Notes under the pieces: generated by a model | Seen by the model: only the letters and a program-made list of their open reading frames with translations | The model's database searches: none | What the model was told of the DNA's origin: nothing | Part shown: piece after piece, positions 40,031-48,294 of the stretch | How positions within the stretch are numbered: position 1 is the first letter of the stretch | How the letters are laid out: each line of letters begins with the position of its first letter | Assembly (NCBI RefSeq): GCF_024753135.1 | Contig: NZ_JANUGP010000024.1 | Coordinates: 1 to 64,000 of the forward strand | Source of the DNA: Streptomyces pyxinicus | Lineage (GTDB): Bacteria; Actinomycetota; Actinomycetes; Streptomycetales; Streptomycetaceae | Length of the DNA: 64,000 nucleotides | Direction of reading: 5' to 3' | Made by a program: the position numbers and the translations under genes

Positions 40031-41313
40031 TTGCCCTGTCCCTTCCGGTACCGCATGCCGTCCGCCTTCGGCATCCGCAGGCGCTGCGCGGACAGCGACA
40101 GCACCAGCAGCGTGACGACGTACGGGGTGGCGCCCACGAAGTCGCTCGGGACCTCGTCGGTGAGCAGGTACCAGACCAGCACGAGGGCGGCCATGACGGC
40201 ACTGATGACGCCCTGCCACAGCGCCTTCTTGTACATCTTCCACCCGGCCAGCAGCGCGAGCAGGACGACCAGCAGCAGGAGCAGCGCGTGCACGGTGACA
40301 CCGCCGTTGCGCAGCTGGAGCGCGTCGGAGTAGCCGAACAGGCCCGCGCCCATCGCCAGGCCACCCGGACGCCAGTTGCCGAAGATCATCGCGGCGAGAC
40401 CGATGTAGCCGCGGCCTCCGGTCTGGCCCTCCAGGTAGGTGTGGGAGGTGACCAGCGCGAGGAAGGCGCCGCCGAGGCCGGCCAGGCCGCCGGAGATCGC
40501 GACGGCGGCGTACTTGTAGCGGTAGACGTTGACGCCGAGGGACTCCGCGGCGATCGGGTTCTCGCCGCAGGAGCGCAGCCGCAGACCGAACGGCGTGCGC
40601 CACAGCAGCCACCAGCTGGCGACGAACAGCACCGCGGCGAGGATCGTCACCACGGACAGGTTGGTGATCAGACCGCCGAGGATGCCGGCGACGTCGGAGA
40701 CCAGGAACCAGTGGTGCTTCTCGATCGACGCGAGGCCGTCGGACAGACCGGGGATGGTGACGTCCGGCAGCGAGTCCGCGGGCGGGGACTGCTTGGGGTT
40801 GCCGCCCGCGTCGGCCGCCTTGCCGTCGGCGAAGAACAGCTTGGCGAGGTACTGGGTGGCGCCGAGCGCGAGCAGGTTGACGGCGACACCGGAGACGATG
40901 TGGTCGACGCCGAAGGTGATGGTGGCGACGGCGTGCACGAGGCCGCCGAGGACACCGAAGCCGATGCCGCACAGCAGGCCGAGCCAGGGGCTGGACTGCC
41001 AGCCGATCCAGCCGGCGCCGAAGGTGCCGAGGATCATCATGCCCTCAAGGCCGATGTTGACCACGCCGGCCCGCTCGGACCACAGACCGGCGAGCCCTGC
41101 GAGGCCGATGGGCACGGCGAGGCCGAGCGCGGCGGCGACCTGCCCGGCGGAGTCGAGCTGGTCGGAGCCGGTGATCATCCGGACCGCGGCCAGGAGCAGC
41201 AGCGCACCGGCGACGATCACGAGGATCTGGCCGAGGGAGCGGCCCGAGCGCCGGGCGGCGCCGTCGGCCTTGGGCGCCGCGGGCGGCGGCGCGTCGGTCA
41301 TCGTGGCAGTCAT
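40027..41313 (-). CDS. Nucleoside ABC transporter permease 2
   Basis: The 428-residue integral membrane protein is of the BPD_transp_2 type, with about 10 membrane segments. Examples are LGQILVIVAGALLLLAAVRM, IGLAGLAGLWSERAGVVNIG, GFGVLGGLVHAVATITFGVD, HIVSGVAVNLLALGATQYLA and GAFLALVTSHTYLEGQTGGR. The GxxSERAGVVNIGLEG and ALGxNxxxxRY-type loops mark nucleoside (BmpA/NupABC) permeases. It has a long extracytoplasmic loop around residues 170-210. ATG 41313 overlaps the previous stop by one base. Confidence 0.9.
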   Translation of the reverse strand: MTATMTDAPPPAAPKADGAARRSGRSLGQILVIVAGALLLLAAVRMITGSDQLDSAGQVAAALGLAVPIGLAGLAGLWSERAGVVNIGLEGMMILGTFGAGWIGWQSSPWLGLLCGIGFGVLGGLVHAVATITFGVDHIVSGVAVNLLALGATQYLAKLFFADGKAADAGGNPKQSPPADSLPDVTIPGLSDGLASIEKHHWFLVSDVAGILGGLITNLSVVTILAAVLFVASWWLLWRTPFGLRLRSCGENPIAAESLGVNVYRYKYAAVAISGGLAGLGGAFLALVTSHTYLEGQTGGRGYIGLAAMIFGNWRPGGLAMGAGLFGYSDALQLRNGGVTVHALLLLLVVLLALLAGWKMYKKALWQGVISAVMAALVLVWYLLTDEVPSDFVGATPYVVTLLVLSLSAQRLRMPKADGMRYRKGQGK

Positions 41314-42440
41314 CACGCCACCTCCTGCTTCTTCGTCGCGGCGGCGGCCTGCGCGGCGAGTTCGGCGCCGACCTTCTGCTGCTGGCGCTTGAGGCCGTAG
41401 CGGCCTACGACCTCGTAGGCGATGACGACGCACAGGACGATGACGCCCTGGATGACGCCGAGGATTTCCTTGTCGTAGCCCTGGAATTCCAGGTGGTTGG
41501 TGGTGCGCTCCAGGAAGCCCCAGAGCAGGGCGCCGAGCGCGATCCCGACCGGGTTGTTGCGGCCGAGCAGTGCGATGGCGATGCCGGTGAAGCCGATGCC
41601 CGTCGGGAAGTCGTTGCTGAAGGCGTGGCTGTCGTTGAGGAGGGTGGGCATGCCGATCAGACCGGCCACCGCGCCCGAGATGACCATGCTGGTGGCGATC
41701 ATCTTCTTCACCGAGACACCGCTGGCGCTCGCCGCGGACTCGGACTGGCCGACGGTGCGCAGGTCGAAGCCGAAGCGGGTGCGGCCGAGTACGAACCAGT
41801 AGGCGATGCCGACCAGGACGGCGATGACGATGAAGCCCCACAGCTCACCGGCCGGGCCGGCGTCGATGGTGAAGAAGTACGACGACGAGGGCAGCGGCTT
41901 GGTCGAGACGACGGTGCCGCCCTGTTCGAGCCGGGCGAGCTTCCCGGGCTGGAGCAGGTAGGCGATGATCGCGGTGGCGATCGAGTTCAGCATGATCGTG
42001 GAGATGACCTCGCTGACGCCCCGGGTCACCTTGAGGACGCCGGCGATGGCCGCCCACAGGGCGCCGGTCACCATGGCCGCGATGATGACGAGCGGGATGG
42101 CGATCCAGCCGGGCACGGCGAGGGCGCCGCCGAGGACGGCGGCGACGAACGCGGCGAGCCGGTACTGGCCGTCGACACCGATGTTGAACAGGTTCATCCG
42201 GAAGCCGATGGCCACCGCGACGCCCGCGAGGTAGTACGTCGTCGCCTTGTTCAGGATGTAGACCTGGCTGTCGCTGGCGAAGCCGTAGGTCGTCATGTCG
42301 CTGAAGGCGGCACCGGGGTTCTTGCCGGTCGCGAGGATCACCAGGGCGGTGACGACGAGGGCGGCGACGACCGCCAGCACCGGCGCCGCGATCCCGAGGA
42401 GCAGCCGCTCCTTGTCGATCCGTGAGGTCAGCTTCTTCAT
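41313..42440 (-). CDS. Nucleoside ABC transporter permease 1
   Basis: The 375-residue BPD_transp_2 permease has segments LGIAAPVLAVVAALVVTALV, TYYLAGVAVAIGFRMNLFNI, LAVPGWIAIPLVIIAAMVTG, GVSEVISTIMLNSIATAII and the loop VNIGxxGQ-type sequence NIGVDGQYRLAAFV. With permease 2 and the ATPase it forms the core of a BMP-type nucleoside importer. ATG 42440 overlaps the ATPase stop by 4 bp (ATGA). Confidence 0.9.
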   Translation of the reverse strand: MKKLTSRIDKERLLLGIAAPVLAVVAALVVTALVILATGKNPGAAFSDMTTYGFASDSQVYILNKATTYYLAGVAVAIGFRMNLFNIGVDGQYRLAAFVAAVLGGALAVPGWIAIPLVIIAAMVTGALWAAIAGVLKVTRGVSEVISTIMLNSIATAIIAYLLQPGKLARLEQGGTVVSTKPLPSSSYFFTIDAGPAGELWGFIVIAVLVGIAYWFVLGRTRFGFDLRTVGQSESAASASGVSVKKMIATSMVISGAVAGLIGMPTLLNDSHAFSNDFPTGIGFTGIAIALLGRNNPVGIALGALLWGFLERTTNHLEFQGYDKEILGVIQGVIVLCVVIAYEVVGRYGLKRQQQKVGAELAAQAAAATKKQEVA

Positions 42441-43996
42441 CGCTCGTCGTCCTCTGTGTGCTCCAGGTGGCCGGTGGCCGCACCCGTCATGGCGGAGCCC
42501 AGCTCCTCGGGGGTGATCGTGGCGGGGTCGGCGTCGGCGACCAGGCGGCCGCGGTACATCACCCGCAGGGTGTCGGACAGGCCGATCAGCTCGTCCAGGT
42601 CCGCAGAGATCAGCAGCACGGCGAGGCCCTCGCGGCGGGCCTCGCGGATGTAGTCCCAGATGGCGGCCTGGGCACCGACGTCCACACCGCGGGTGGGGTG
42701 GGCGGCGATGAGCAGCTTGGGGTCGTGGCTCATCTCGCGGCCGACGATCAGCTTCTGCTGGTTGCCGCCGGACAGCGAGGCCGCGGTCACGTCGATACCG
42801 GGGGTGCGGACGTCGTACGCCCGCACGATCCGCTCGGTGTCGGCGCGGGCGGCCTTGATGTCGAGGAGCGGGCCGCGCGAGTTGGGCCGCTCGGAGACGT
42901 GGCCGAGGATGCGGTTCTCCCACAGCGGTGCTTCCAGCAGCAGGCCGTGGCGGTGGCGGTCCTCGGGGATGTAGCCGATGCCGGCCTCGCGGCGGTCGCG
43001 GGTGGGGGTCGCCGAGATGTCGGCGCCGTCGAGGGTGACGGTGCCGGTGTCGGGCCGGCGCATGCCCATGATCGCCTCGACCAGTTCGGACTGGCCGTTG
43101 CCCTCCACACCGGCGATGCCGAGGACCTCGCCCTTGTGGATGGTGAAGGAGATCTGGTCCAGGATGATCCGCTCGATGCCTTCGAGGTCGGTCTGCGCCA
43201 GGTGCAGTCCGGCCACCTCCAGCAGCGGGACGTCCGTGACGGTGGACTCCGCGGTCTCCGGGGTGGGCAGCTCGCTGCCGACCATCAGCTCGGCGAGCTG
43301 CTTGGGGGTGGTGCCCCGGGGCTCGACGGTGCCGACGGTGGTGCCGCGCCGGATGACGGTGATCTCGTCGGCGACGGAGAGCACCTCGCCCAGCTTGTGG
43401 GAGATGAAGATGACGGTGAGGCCCTCGGCCTTCAGCTCGCGCAGGTTGTCGAAGAGCGCGTCGACCTCCTGCGGCACCAGGACGGCGGTGGGCTCGTCCA
43501 GGATGAGGGTCTTGGCGCCGCGGTAGAGGACCTTGAGGATCTCCACGCGCTGGCGGTCGGCGACGCCCAGCTCCTCCACGAGCACGTCGGGGCGGACGCC
43601 CAGGCCGTACGCGTCGGAGATCTCCCGGATCTTCGTACGGGCCTTGCCGCCGATGCCGTACAGCTTCTCCGCGCCGAGGACGACGTTCTCCAGCACGGTG
43701 AGGTTGTCGGCGAGCATGAAGTGCTGGTGCACCATGCCGATGCCGCGGGCGATGGCGTCGCCGGGGTTGGTGAAGGTGACCTGTTCGCCGCCGACCGTGA
43801 TGGTGCCCTCGTCCGGCTGCTGCATGCCGTAGAGGATCTTCATCAGGGTGGACTTGCCGGCGCCGTTCTCACCGCAGAGGGCGTGGACGGTGCCGGTGCG
43901 GACGGTGATGTCGATGTCGCGGTTGGCGACGACGCCGGGGAAGCGCTTGGTGATGCCGCGCAGTTCGACGGCAGCGGGAGGGCTGGACGCGTTGAT
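42437..43996 (-). CDS. Nucleoside ABC transporter ATP-binding protein (duplicated ATPase)
   Basis: The roughly 519-residue protein has two ATPase modules. The first has Walker A GENGAGKSTL, signature VGVADRQRVEILK-type and Walker B TLILDEPTAVLVPQE. The second has GVEGNGQSEL, LSGGNQQKLIVGREM and the AHPTRGVDVGA segment. This is the sugar/nucleoside MglA-like type. No ATG, GTG, TTG or CTG lies at a suitable place upstream. Homology runs back to NASSPPAAVELRGITKRFPG, where the codon before Asn is ATC (43996), 8 bp after a perfect GAGGAG. ATC is thus the best start candidate. An internal ATG at 43843 would remove Walker A. Confidence 0.85.
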   Translation of the reverse strand: MNASSPPAAVELRGITKRFPGVVANRDIDITVRTGTVHALCGENGAGKSTLMKILYGMQQPDEGTITVGGEQVTFTNPGDAIARGIGMVHQHFMLADNLTVLENVVLGAEKLYGIGGKARTKIREISDAYGLGVRPDVLVEELGVADRQRVEILKVLYRGAKTLILDEPTAVLVPQEVDALFDNLRELKAEGLTVIFISHKLGEVLSVADEITVIRRGTTVGTVEPRGTTPKQLAELMVGSELPTPETAESTVTDVPLLEVAGLHLAQTDLEGIERIILDQISFTIHKGEVLGIAGVEGNGQSELVEAIMGMRRPDTGTVTLDGADISATPTRDRREAGIGYIPEDRHRHGLLLEAPLWENRILGHVSERPNSRGPLLDIKAARADTERIVRAYDVRTPGIDVTAASLSGGNQQKLIVGREMSHDPKLLIAAHPTRGVDVGAQAAIWDYIREARREGLAVLLISADLDELIGLSDTLRVMYRGRLVADADPATITPEELGSAMTGAATGHLEHTEDDER

Positions 43997-44071
43997 GGCG
44001 CACTCTCCTCGGGGAAAAGGGGCTGCATAGGGAGGTGGCAGGCGTCGGCGACGCTAGCGCGGCAACTCCGC

Positions 44072-44083
44072 GCTACACGCGTA
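44072..44083. promoter_or_regulatory. Shared nucleoside-regulon operator, transporter operon copy
   Basis: CTACACGCGTAG matches the palindrome at 11 of 12 positions and lies 76 bp upstream of the transporter ATPase start, between it and the lipoprotein gene. Confidence 0.7.
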
Positions 44084-44166
44084 GAGTTGACACATTGTTA
44101 TGGCCCGGCGGGGAGCTCTGGAAGGCGCCCCCACGCCGAGCCACGGGTACGGCGGGAACCGTCAGG

Positions 44167-45222
44167 TCACGGGGTGGTCTTGACCTTGACCGAGCCGTCG
44201 ACGATCTTCTTCTTCGCCGCGTCCAGCTTGGCCTTGATGTCGTCCAGGAAGCCGCCGCTGGTGGACAGCGAGACACCGTCCTTCTCAAGCGAGTAGGTGT
44301 TGGTGCCGGCCAGCGGCTTGCCGTCCTTGACCGACTTGACGAAGTCGTAGACGCCGACGTCGACGTTCTTGACCATCGAGGTGAGGATCGAGTTCTTGTA
44401 CTTGGCCAGGCCCGGGATCTCGTACTGGTCGGAGTCCACGCCGATGGCCCAGGCGCCCTTGACGCCGTTGACGGCCTCGATCGCGCCGTTGCCGGAAGAG
44501 CCGGCCGCCGAGTAGATCACGTCGGCGCCGTTGTCCAGCATGCCCTGCGCGGCCTGCTCGCCCTTGTCGGGGCTGGCGAAGCCGGAGGTGTCAGAGCCGT
44601 GCGACAGGTACTGGGTGTCGACCTTGATCTTCTTGTTGGTGTCGTGCACGCCCTGCACGTAACCCGCCTCGAACTTCTTGATCAGCGGGCTGTCGACACC
44701 GCCGATGAAGCCGACGTGGTCCTTCTTCGTCTTCAGCGCGGCGGCGACACCGGCCAGGTAGGAGCCCTGCTCCTCGGTGAAGGTGATGCTGTCGACGTTC
44801 TTGCCGTCCACCACGGCGTCGATCAGGCCGAACGACGTCTTCGGGAACTGCTTGGCGACCTTGGCGACCGCGGGCGCGTAGGTGTAGCCGACGGCGATGA
44901 TCGGGCTGTAGCCGGCCTGGGCCAGGTCCGAGAGGCGCTGCTCGCGGTCGGCCGGGGTGTCCGAGGACTTCGCGGTCAGCTCCTTGATGGAACCGCCGAA
45001 CTCGGACTTGGCCTTGTCGGCACCGCGCGCGGCGGAGTCGTTGAAGGACCGGTCGCCGCGGCCGCCGACGTCGTAGGCGAGACCGATCTTGATGCCGCCC
45101 TTGCCGCCCGTGGAGGACGAGTCGGTGTCGTTGTCGGAGGAGGTGCTGCCACACGCGGTGGCAGTGACGGCGAGAGCTGCGGTGGCGATACACGCAGCGG
45201 AAAGCTTGGCTACCCGGCGCAC
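44167..45222 (-). CDS. BMP-family nucleoside-binding lipoprotein
   Basis: The 351-residue protein has a lipoprotein signal (RRVAKLSAACIATAALAVTA, lipobox TATAC, mature Cys at about 26), then a Ser/Asp-rich linker. The Bmp/PnrA fold follows: IKIGLAYDVGGRGDRSFNDS, YSPIIAVGYTYAPAVAKVAK, DSITFTEEQGSYLAGVAAAL, VGFIGGVDSPLIKKFEAGY, DVIYSAAGSSGNGAIEA and AIGVDSDQYE. It delivers nucleosides to the permeases encoded just downstream. GTG 45222 has GGAG upstream. A palindrome copy lies about 106 bp before it. Confidence 0.93.
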   Translation of the reverse strand: MRRVAKLSAACIATAALAVTATACGSTSSDNDTDSSSTGGKGGIKIGLAYDVGGRGDRSFNDSAARGADKAKSEFGGSIKELTAKSSDTPADREQRLSDLAQAGYSPIIAVGYTYAPAVAKVAKQFPKTSFGLIDAVVDGKNVDSITFTEEQGSYLAGVAAALKTKKDHVGFIGGVDSPLIKKFEAGYVQGVHDTNKKIKVDTQYLSHGSDTSGFASPDKGEQAAQGMLDNGADVIYSAAGSSGNGAIEAVNGVKGAWAIGVDSDQYEIPGLAKYKNSILTSMVKNVDVGVYDFVKSVKDGKPLAGTNTYSLEKDGVSLSTSGGFLDDIKAKLDAAKKKIVDGSVKVKTTP

Positions 45223-45327
45223 GGGAGGCTCCTTCACCTGACCTGAGCGCCGTGTCGGCGCTTGATGGGAGCACTGTGACAGCGCTCCAGCCGGGACGCC
45301 CCCATTGGCGTCGGCTTCGCGGCATCG

Positions 45328-45339
45328 TAACGCGCGTAG
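45328..45339. promoter_or_regulatory. Shared nucleoside-regulon operator, lipoprotein copy
   Basis: TAACGCGCGTAG matches the palindrome CTACGCGCGTAG at 10 of 12 positions. It is the weakest of the five copies. Confidence 0.6.
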
Positions 45340-45465
45340 ATGTCGCGAAAAACCCCCTACCGAAGCCGTTATCGATTCGAGGCAAACAGCACCTGAACAC
45401 GGACTCTCGGCCCTCTCACGGCCCTGTTGCGCAGCGTGTCCGATTGGCTTACGAGTGTGTTGCGT

Positions 45466-45493
45466 CGCCTGCCGGAACACTGTCCGGCAGGCG
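45466..45493. terminator. Free-standing hairpin in an intergenic region
   Basis: CGCCTGCCGGA (45466-45476) pairs with TCCGGCAGGCG (45483-45493) around 6 bases. No gene ends beside it, since both flanking genes start facing away. It may end an unannotated short transcript. Confidence 0.6.
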
Positions 45494-45554
45494 CGTCACG
45501 CTGCGCGGCACCGTCGCCGGACGGCCTGACCATGATCCCCTTTGATCAAATCCC

Positions 45555-45584
45555 TTGCACCCTCTGTAACTCGGTGACTACAGT
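45555..45584 (+). promoter_or_regulatory. Vegetative-type promoter of the small secreted protein
   Basis: TTGCAC (45555-45560), an 18-bp spacer and TACAGT (45579-45584) match the main sigma factor consensus. A roughly 60-base leader with AGGGGGA at 45636-45642 leads to GTG 45650. Confidence 0.6.
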
Positions 45585-45649
45585 CGACCCGCGATCTTCG
45601 GCTACTGACCATTGCCGATCACCGATCATCATCAGCAGGGGGAACACCC

Positions 45650-45997
45650 GTGAACTTCCGCAAGACCATTTCGGCCGCTGTGGGCCTCGGCATCGCCTCC
45701 GGCGCCGCGCTCGTCGCCGTGTCCGCATCGCCCGCCGTGGCGGAGTCGACGTGCACCACGTGGAAGTCCTCCAACGGAGGCACCGCGTACGGCAAGTGCA
45801 CGGGCGGGGAGACGCGCTTTTCCACGCATCGGGTCGTGGCCGTGTGCATAGGCCCGGACGGTAAGAAGTTCAACCGAGAGGGCCCGTGGGTCAACACCCG
45901 CAAGGGTGAGACGTCCAAGGCGGTGTGCAGCTCGGACCCCGGCCACACAGGCATCGGCGTCTACTCGATCAAGGTGGTTACCGACGAGCCGGCATGA
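45650..45997 (+). CDS. Small secreted Cys-containing protein
   Basis: The 115-residue protein has a signal peptide (FRKTISAAVGLGIASGAALV and AVSASPAVAES, cleavage after AVA). The mature chain of about 84 residues has four cysteines (STCTTW, GKCTGG, AVCIGP, AVCSSD), enough for two disulfides. The family is common in Streptomyces but has no known role. It has its own promoter and a strong terminator. Confidence 0.8.
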   Translation: MNFRKTISAAVGLGIASGAALVAVSASPAVAESTCTTWKSSNGGTAYGKCTGGETRFSTHRVVAVCIGPDGKKFNREGPWVNTRKGETSKAVCSSDPGHTGIGVYSIKVVTDEPA

Positions 45998-46034
45998 CGC
46001 CGGCTGTCGAGGGAACTCCCGCTTGACTTCTCCA

Positions 46035-46063
46035 GGGCCTCCCGGCACGCCGCCGGGAGGCCC
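46035..46063. terminator. Bidirectional terminator
   Basis: GGGCCTCCCGGC (46035-46046) pairs with GCCGGGAGGCCC (46052-46063) around 5 bases, midway between two convergent genes. Confidence 0.88.
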
Positions 46064-46082
46064 GTCCGTTGCGTCGCGCGGG

Positions 46083-47309
46083 TCAGCTCTCGCTCTCCAG
46101 GAAGGCCGCGGCGGTGAACATCTCGACGCCGACCGTGATCGCGTACTCGTCCGCGTCGAAGTCACCCTGGTGCAGGTCGCGCGCGACGCGCTCGCCGGGG
46201 CGGCGGACGCCGAGCCGGGCCATCGCGCCGGGGACGTGCTCCAGGTACCAGGAGAAGTCCTCGCCGCCGAGGCTCTGCTCGGTGCTCTCGACGGAGTCCC
46301 GCCCGCGCCGCGCGGCCATGGCCCGGCGCAGCAGGTCGGCCGACTCCTTGTCGTTGACGACGGGGGGGACGCCGCGCACGTAGGTGATCTCGGACTTGGC
46401 GCGGTGCAGGGTGGCGACCTCGTCGATCGCCGCGTGCACGATGTCGGGGGCCTCGCGCCACGCCTCCAGGTCGAGGCAGCGCACGGTGCCGGACAGCTCC
46501 GCGTGCTGCGGGATGACGTTCGGGGCGTGGCCCGACTCGATCCGGCCCCAGGTGAGGGCGAGCCCGGCCCGGGTGTCGACACGGCGGGCGACCAGCGCGG
46601 GCACGTCGACCGCGACGCGGGCGGCGGCGGTGACCAGGTCGGTGGTCAGGTGCGGGCGGGCGGTGTGGCCGCCGGGGCCGTCGAGGGTGACCTCCAGGCG
46701 GTCGCAGGCGCTGGTGATCGGGCCGTGCCGCAGACCGATCCGGCCGGCCTCGACCTTGGGGTCGCAGTGCACGGCGAGGATCCGGCCGACCCCGTGCAGC
46801 GCGCCGTCCTCGATGGCGACCAGGGCGCCGCCGGGCAGCACCTCCTCGGCGGGCTGGAAGATCAGCCGTACCGGGCGGGGCAGCAGGCCCTTGGCGTGCA
46901 GGTCGGCGAGGACCAGTCCGGTGCCGAGCACGACGGTGGTGTGCACGTCGTGGCCGCAGGCGTGCGCCCGGTCGGGGACGGTGGAGCGGTACGGGCAGTC
47001 GCTCTTGGTGTCCGGGATGGGCAGGGCGTCGATGTCGGCGCGCAGCGCGAGCAGCGGTACGGCGGTCCGGCCGCCCTCCGGCAGGCCGATGTCACAGACG
47101 AGTCCGGTTCCGCTGCTGAGGACACGGGGCCGGAGCCCGGCGCGCTCCAGCCGCTCCTTGATCGCGGCGGTGGTACGGAACTCCTGGTTGCCCAGCTCGG
47201 GGTGCATGTGCAAGTCGCGGCGGAAGGCGACGAGTTCGGCGTGCAGGGACTCGCTCAGCACGCCGGGGAGCACATCCCCCGGGAGGCCGGCCTCGGACTC
47301 TAGGGACAT
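46083..47309 (-). CDS. M20-family amidohydrolase
   Basis: This roughly 408-residue metal-dependent amidohydrolase belongs to the HipO/IAA-amino acid hydrolase group. It has FRRDLHMHPELGNQEFRTT, LALRADIDALPIPD, the metal ligands HACGHDVHTT, the catalytic FQPAEEVLPGGA, HCDPKVEAGRIGLRHGP, the lid-domain GHTARPHLTTDLV and SLGGEDFSWYLEHVPGA. It probably removes an acyl group from an amino acid; the substrate is unknown. A GTG at 47321 is an alternative start. The gene ends against the bidirectional terminator. Confidence 0.88.
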   Translation of the reverse strand: MSLESEAGLPGDVLPGVLSESLHAELVAFRRDLHMHPELGNQEFRTTAAIKERLERAGLRPRVLSSGTGLVCDIGLPEGGRTAVPLLALRADIDALPIPDTKSDCPYRSTVPDRAHACGHDVHTTVVLGTGLVLADLHAKGLLPRPVRLIFQPAEEVLPGGALVAIEDGALHGVGRILAVHCDPKVEAGRIGLRHGPITSACDRLEVTLDGPGGHTARPHLTTDLVTAAARVAVDVPALVARRVDTRAGLALTWGRIESGHAPNVIPQHAELSGTVRCLDLEAWREAPDIVHAAIDEVATLHRAKSEITYVRGVPPVVNDKESADLLRRAMAARRGRDSVESTEQSLGGEDFSWYLEHVPGAMARLGVRRPGERVARDLHQGDFDADEYAITVGVEMFTAAAFLESES

Positions 47310-47622
47310 CAATTGCTTCACCCTCTGAAGGGTAGGACGCCCGAGTGATCAACTACCCCTCGTTCAACAAAAGTTCAGCCCGTTAGGGGAAGAAAATCTG
47401 AGCAGCGGACGCATGGCGGCGTATTCGGGTGGGTAAAACCTCTGTTTCCTCTCCTTCCACGGATACCACGCCTCACCGCAGTCACGCTCGCCATGTCCAC
47501 GAACCGGACCACAGCGGGGCCGGTGGCCGACGCCCCGATGGCGGACCCCGGCAGCGGCCCCGGTGATGTCACCGCGCTGCTCCATGAGAGGGGCGTCCCG
47601 ATCACCCTGGACGGCCGGACCC
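47310..47622. other. Intergenic region upstream of the amidohydrolase gene
   Basis: I see no supported gene in these 313 bp. The first 150 bp are unusually AT-rich for this genome, so they may hold the amidohydrolase promoter. A 69-codon plus-strand frame (47493-47702) has weak coding character and overlaps the TetR gene end, so I did not call it. Confidence 0.45.
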
Positions 47623-48192
47623 TTACGCCTTGCCCCGGCACCCCGCGAGGAGGACGGCGACCATCTGCCTGGCGTCGGCCTGTTCGTAGTCCGGGCCGGT
47701 GATGCACAGGTTTCCGATGGCGCGCATGAGCGTGTAGGCGGTGACGCCGGGGATGAAGTCGCCGACGGCGGCGCAGGCGTCCAGGAGGGTCGCGCAGGCC
47801 GGCACCAGGGTGTCGAGCATGAGGCTGTGGAGGTTTTCCAGGCCCGCGTCACCGGACCCGAGTGCGGCGCCGAGGCCGTGCTTGGTCACGAGGAACTCCA
47901 CGAACGCGTCCACCCAGCGGGTCAGCGCGGTGAAGGGGGAGTCCGACTCCGCCAGGAGCCGGGGCGCGAGTGCGGCGCAGGTGTCGATCTGGTGCCGGTA
48001 GACGGCGGTGACGAGGTCCGCCCGGGTCGGGAAGTGGCGGTAGATCGTGCCGACGCCGACCCCGGCGCGCTCGGCGATGTCGCGGATGGGGGCCTGGACG
48101 CCCTGGTCCACGAAGACCGCCGCCGCGGCCGCCAGCACACCGCCACGGGTGCGCTGCGCCTGGGCTTGGCGTACTCCGACCGGTTCCGGCAC
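47623..48192 (-). CDS. TetR-family regulator of the divergent hydrolase gene
   Basis: The 189-residue protein has the TetR DNA-binding domain near its start (GGVLAAAAAVFVDQGVQAPI, then RAGVGVGTIYRHFPTRADLV) and an alpha-helical ligand domain. GTG 48192 follows GGGAGG. Two palindromes of the same type lie between it and the divergent hydrolase gene, the usual sign of autoregulation plus control of the neighbour. Confidence 0.92.
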   Translation of the reverse strand: MPEPVGVRQAQAQRTRGGVLAAAAAVFVDQGVQAPIRDIAERAGVGVGTIYRHFPTRADLVTAVYRHQIDTCAALAPRLLAESDSPFTALTRWVDAFVEFLVTKHGLGAALGSGDAGLENLHSLMLDTLVPACATLLDACAAVGDFIPGVTAYTLMRAIGNLCITGPDYEQADARQMVAVLLAGCRGKA

Positions 48193-48209
48193 AAGGCCTC
48201 CCTTTACTC

Positions 48210-48226
48210 GCGGAACAATGTTCCGC
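48210..48226. promoter_or_regulatory. TetR operator 1 (hydrolase pair)
   Basis: GCGGAACAATGTTCCGC is a perfect 7-3-7 palindrome 18 bp from the TetR start. Confidence 0.75.
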
Positions 48227-48232
48227 TAAGTT

Positions 48233-48251
48233 GGCGGAACAGCGCTCCGCC
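48233..48251. promoter_or_regulatory. TetR operator 2 (hydrolase pair)
   Basis: GGCGGAACAGCGCTCCGCC repeats the same GCGGAAC-N3-GYTCCGC pattern with one mismatch. Its centre is 24 bp from that of operator 1. Confidence 0.75.
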
Positions 48252-48294
48252 AAAGTATGGCAGAGCTGTCCCATGGAGAAGGCGCAGGTCCCCC

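Larger units (their letters stand above)
45223..45649. other. Intergenic region between the lipoprotein gene and the small secreted protein
   Basis: No gene is supported in these 427 bp. They hold the lipoprotein promoter side with its operator (45328-45339), a free-standing 11-bp hairpin (45466-45493) and the promoter of the small secreted protein (45555-45584). Confidence 0.5.

Noticed and set aside
47493..47702. Plus-strand 69-codon frame before the TetR gene end
   Set aside because: Weak start context, Arg/Pro-rich end and overlap with the TetR coding end make it doubtful, though its middle has some coding look.
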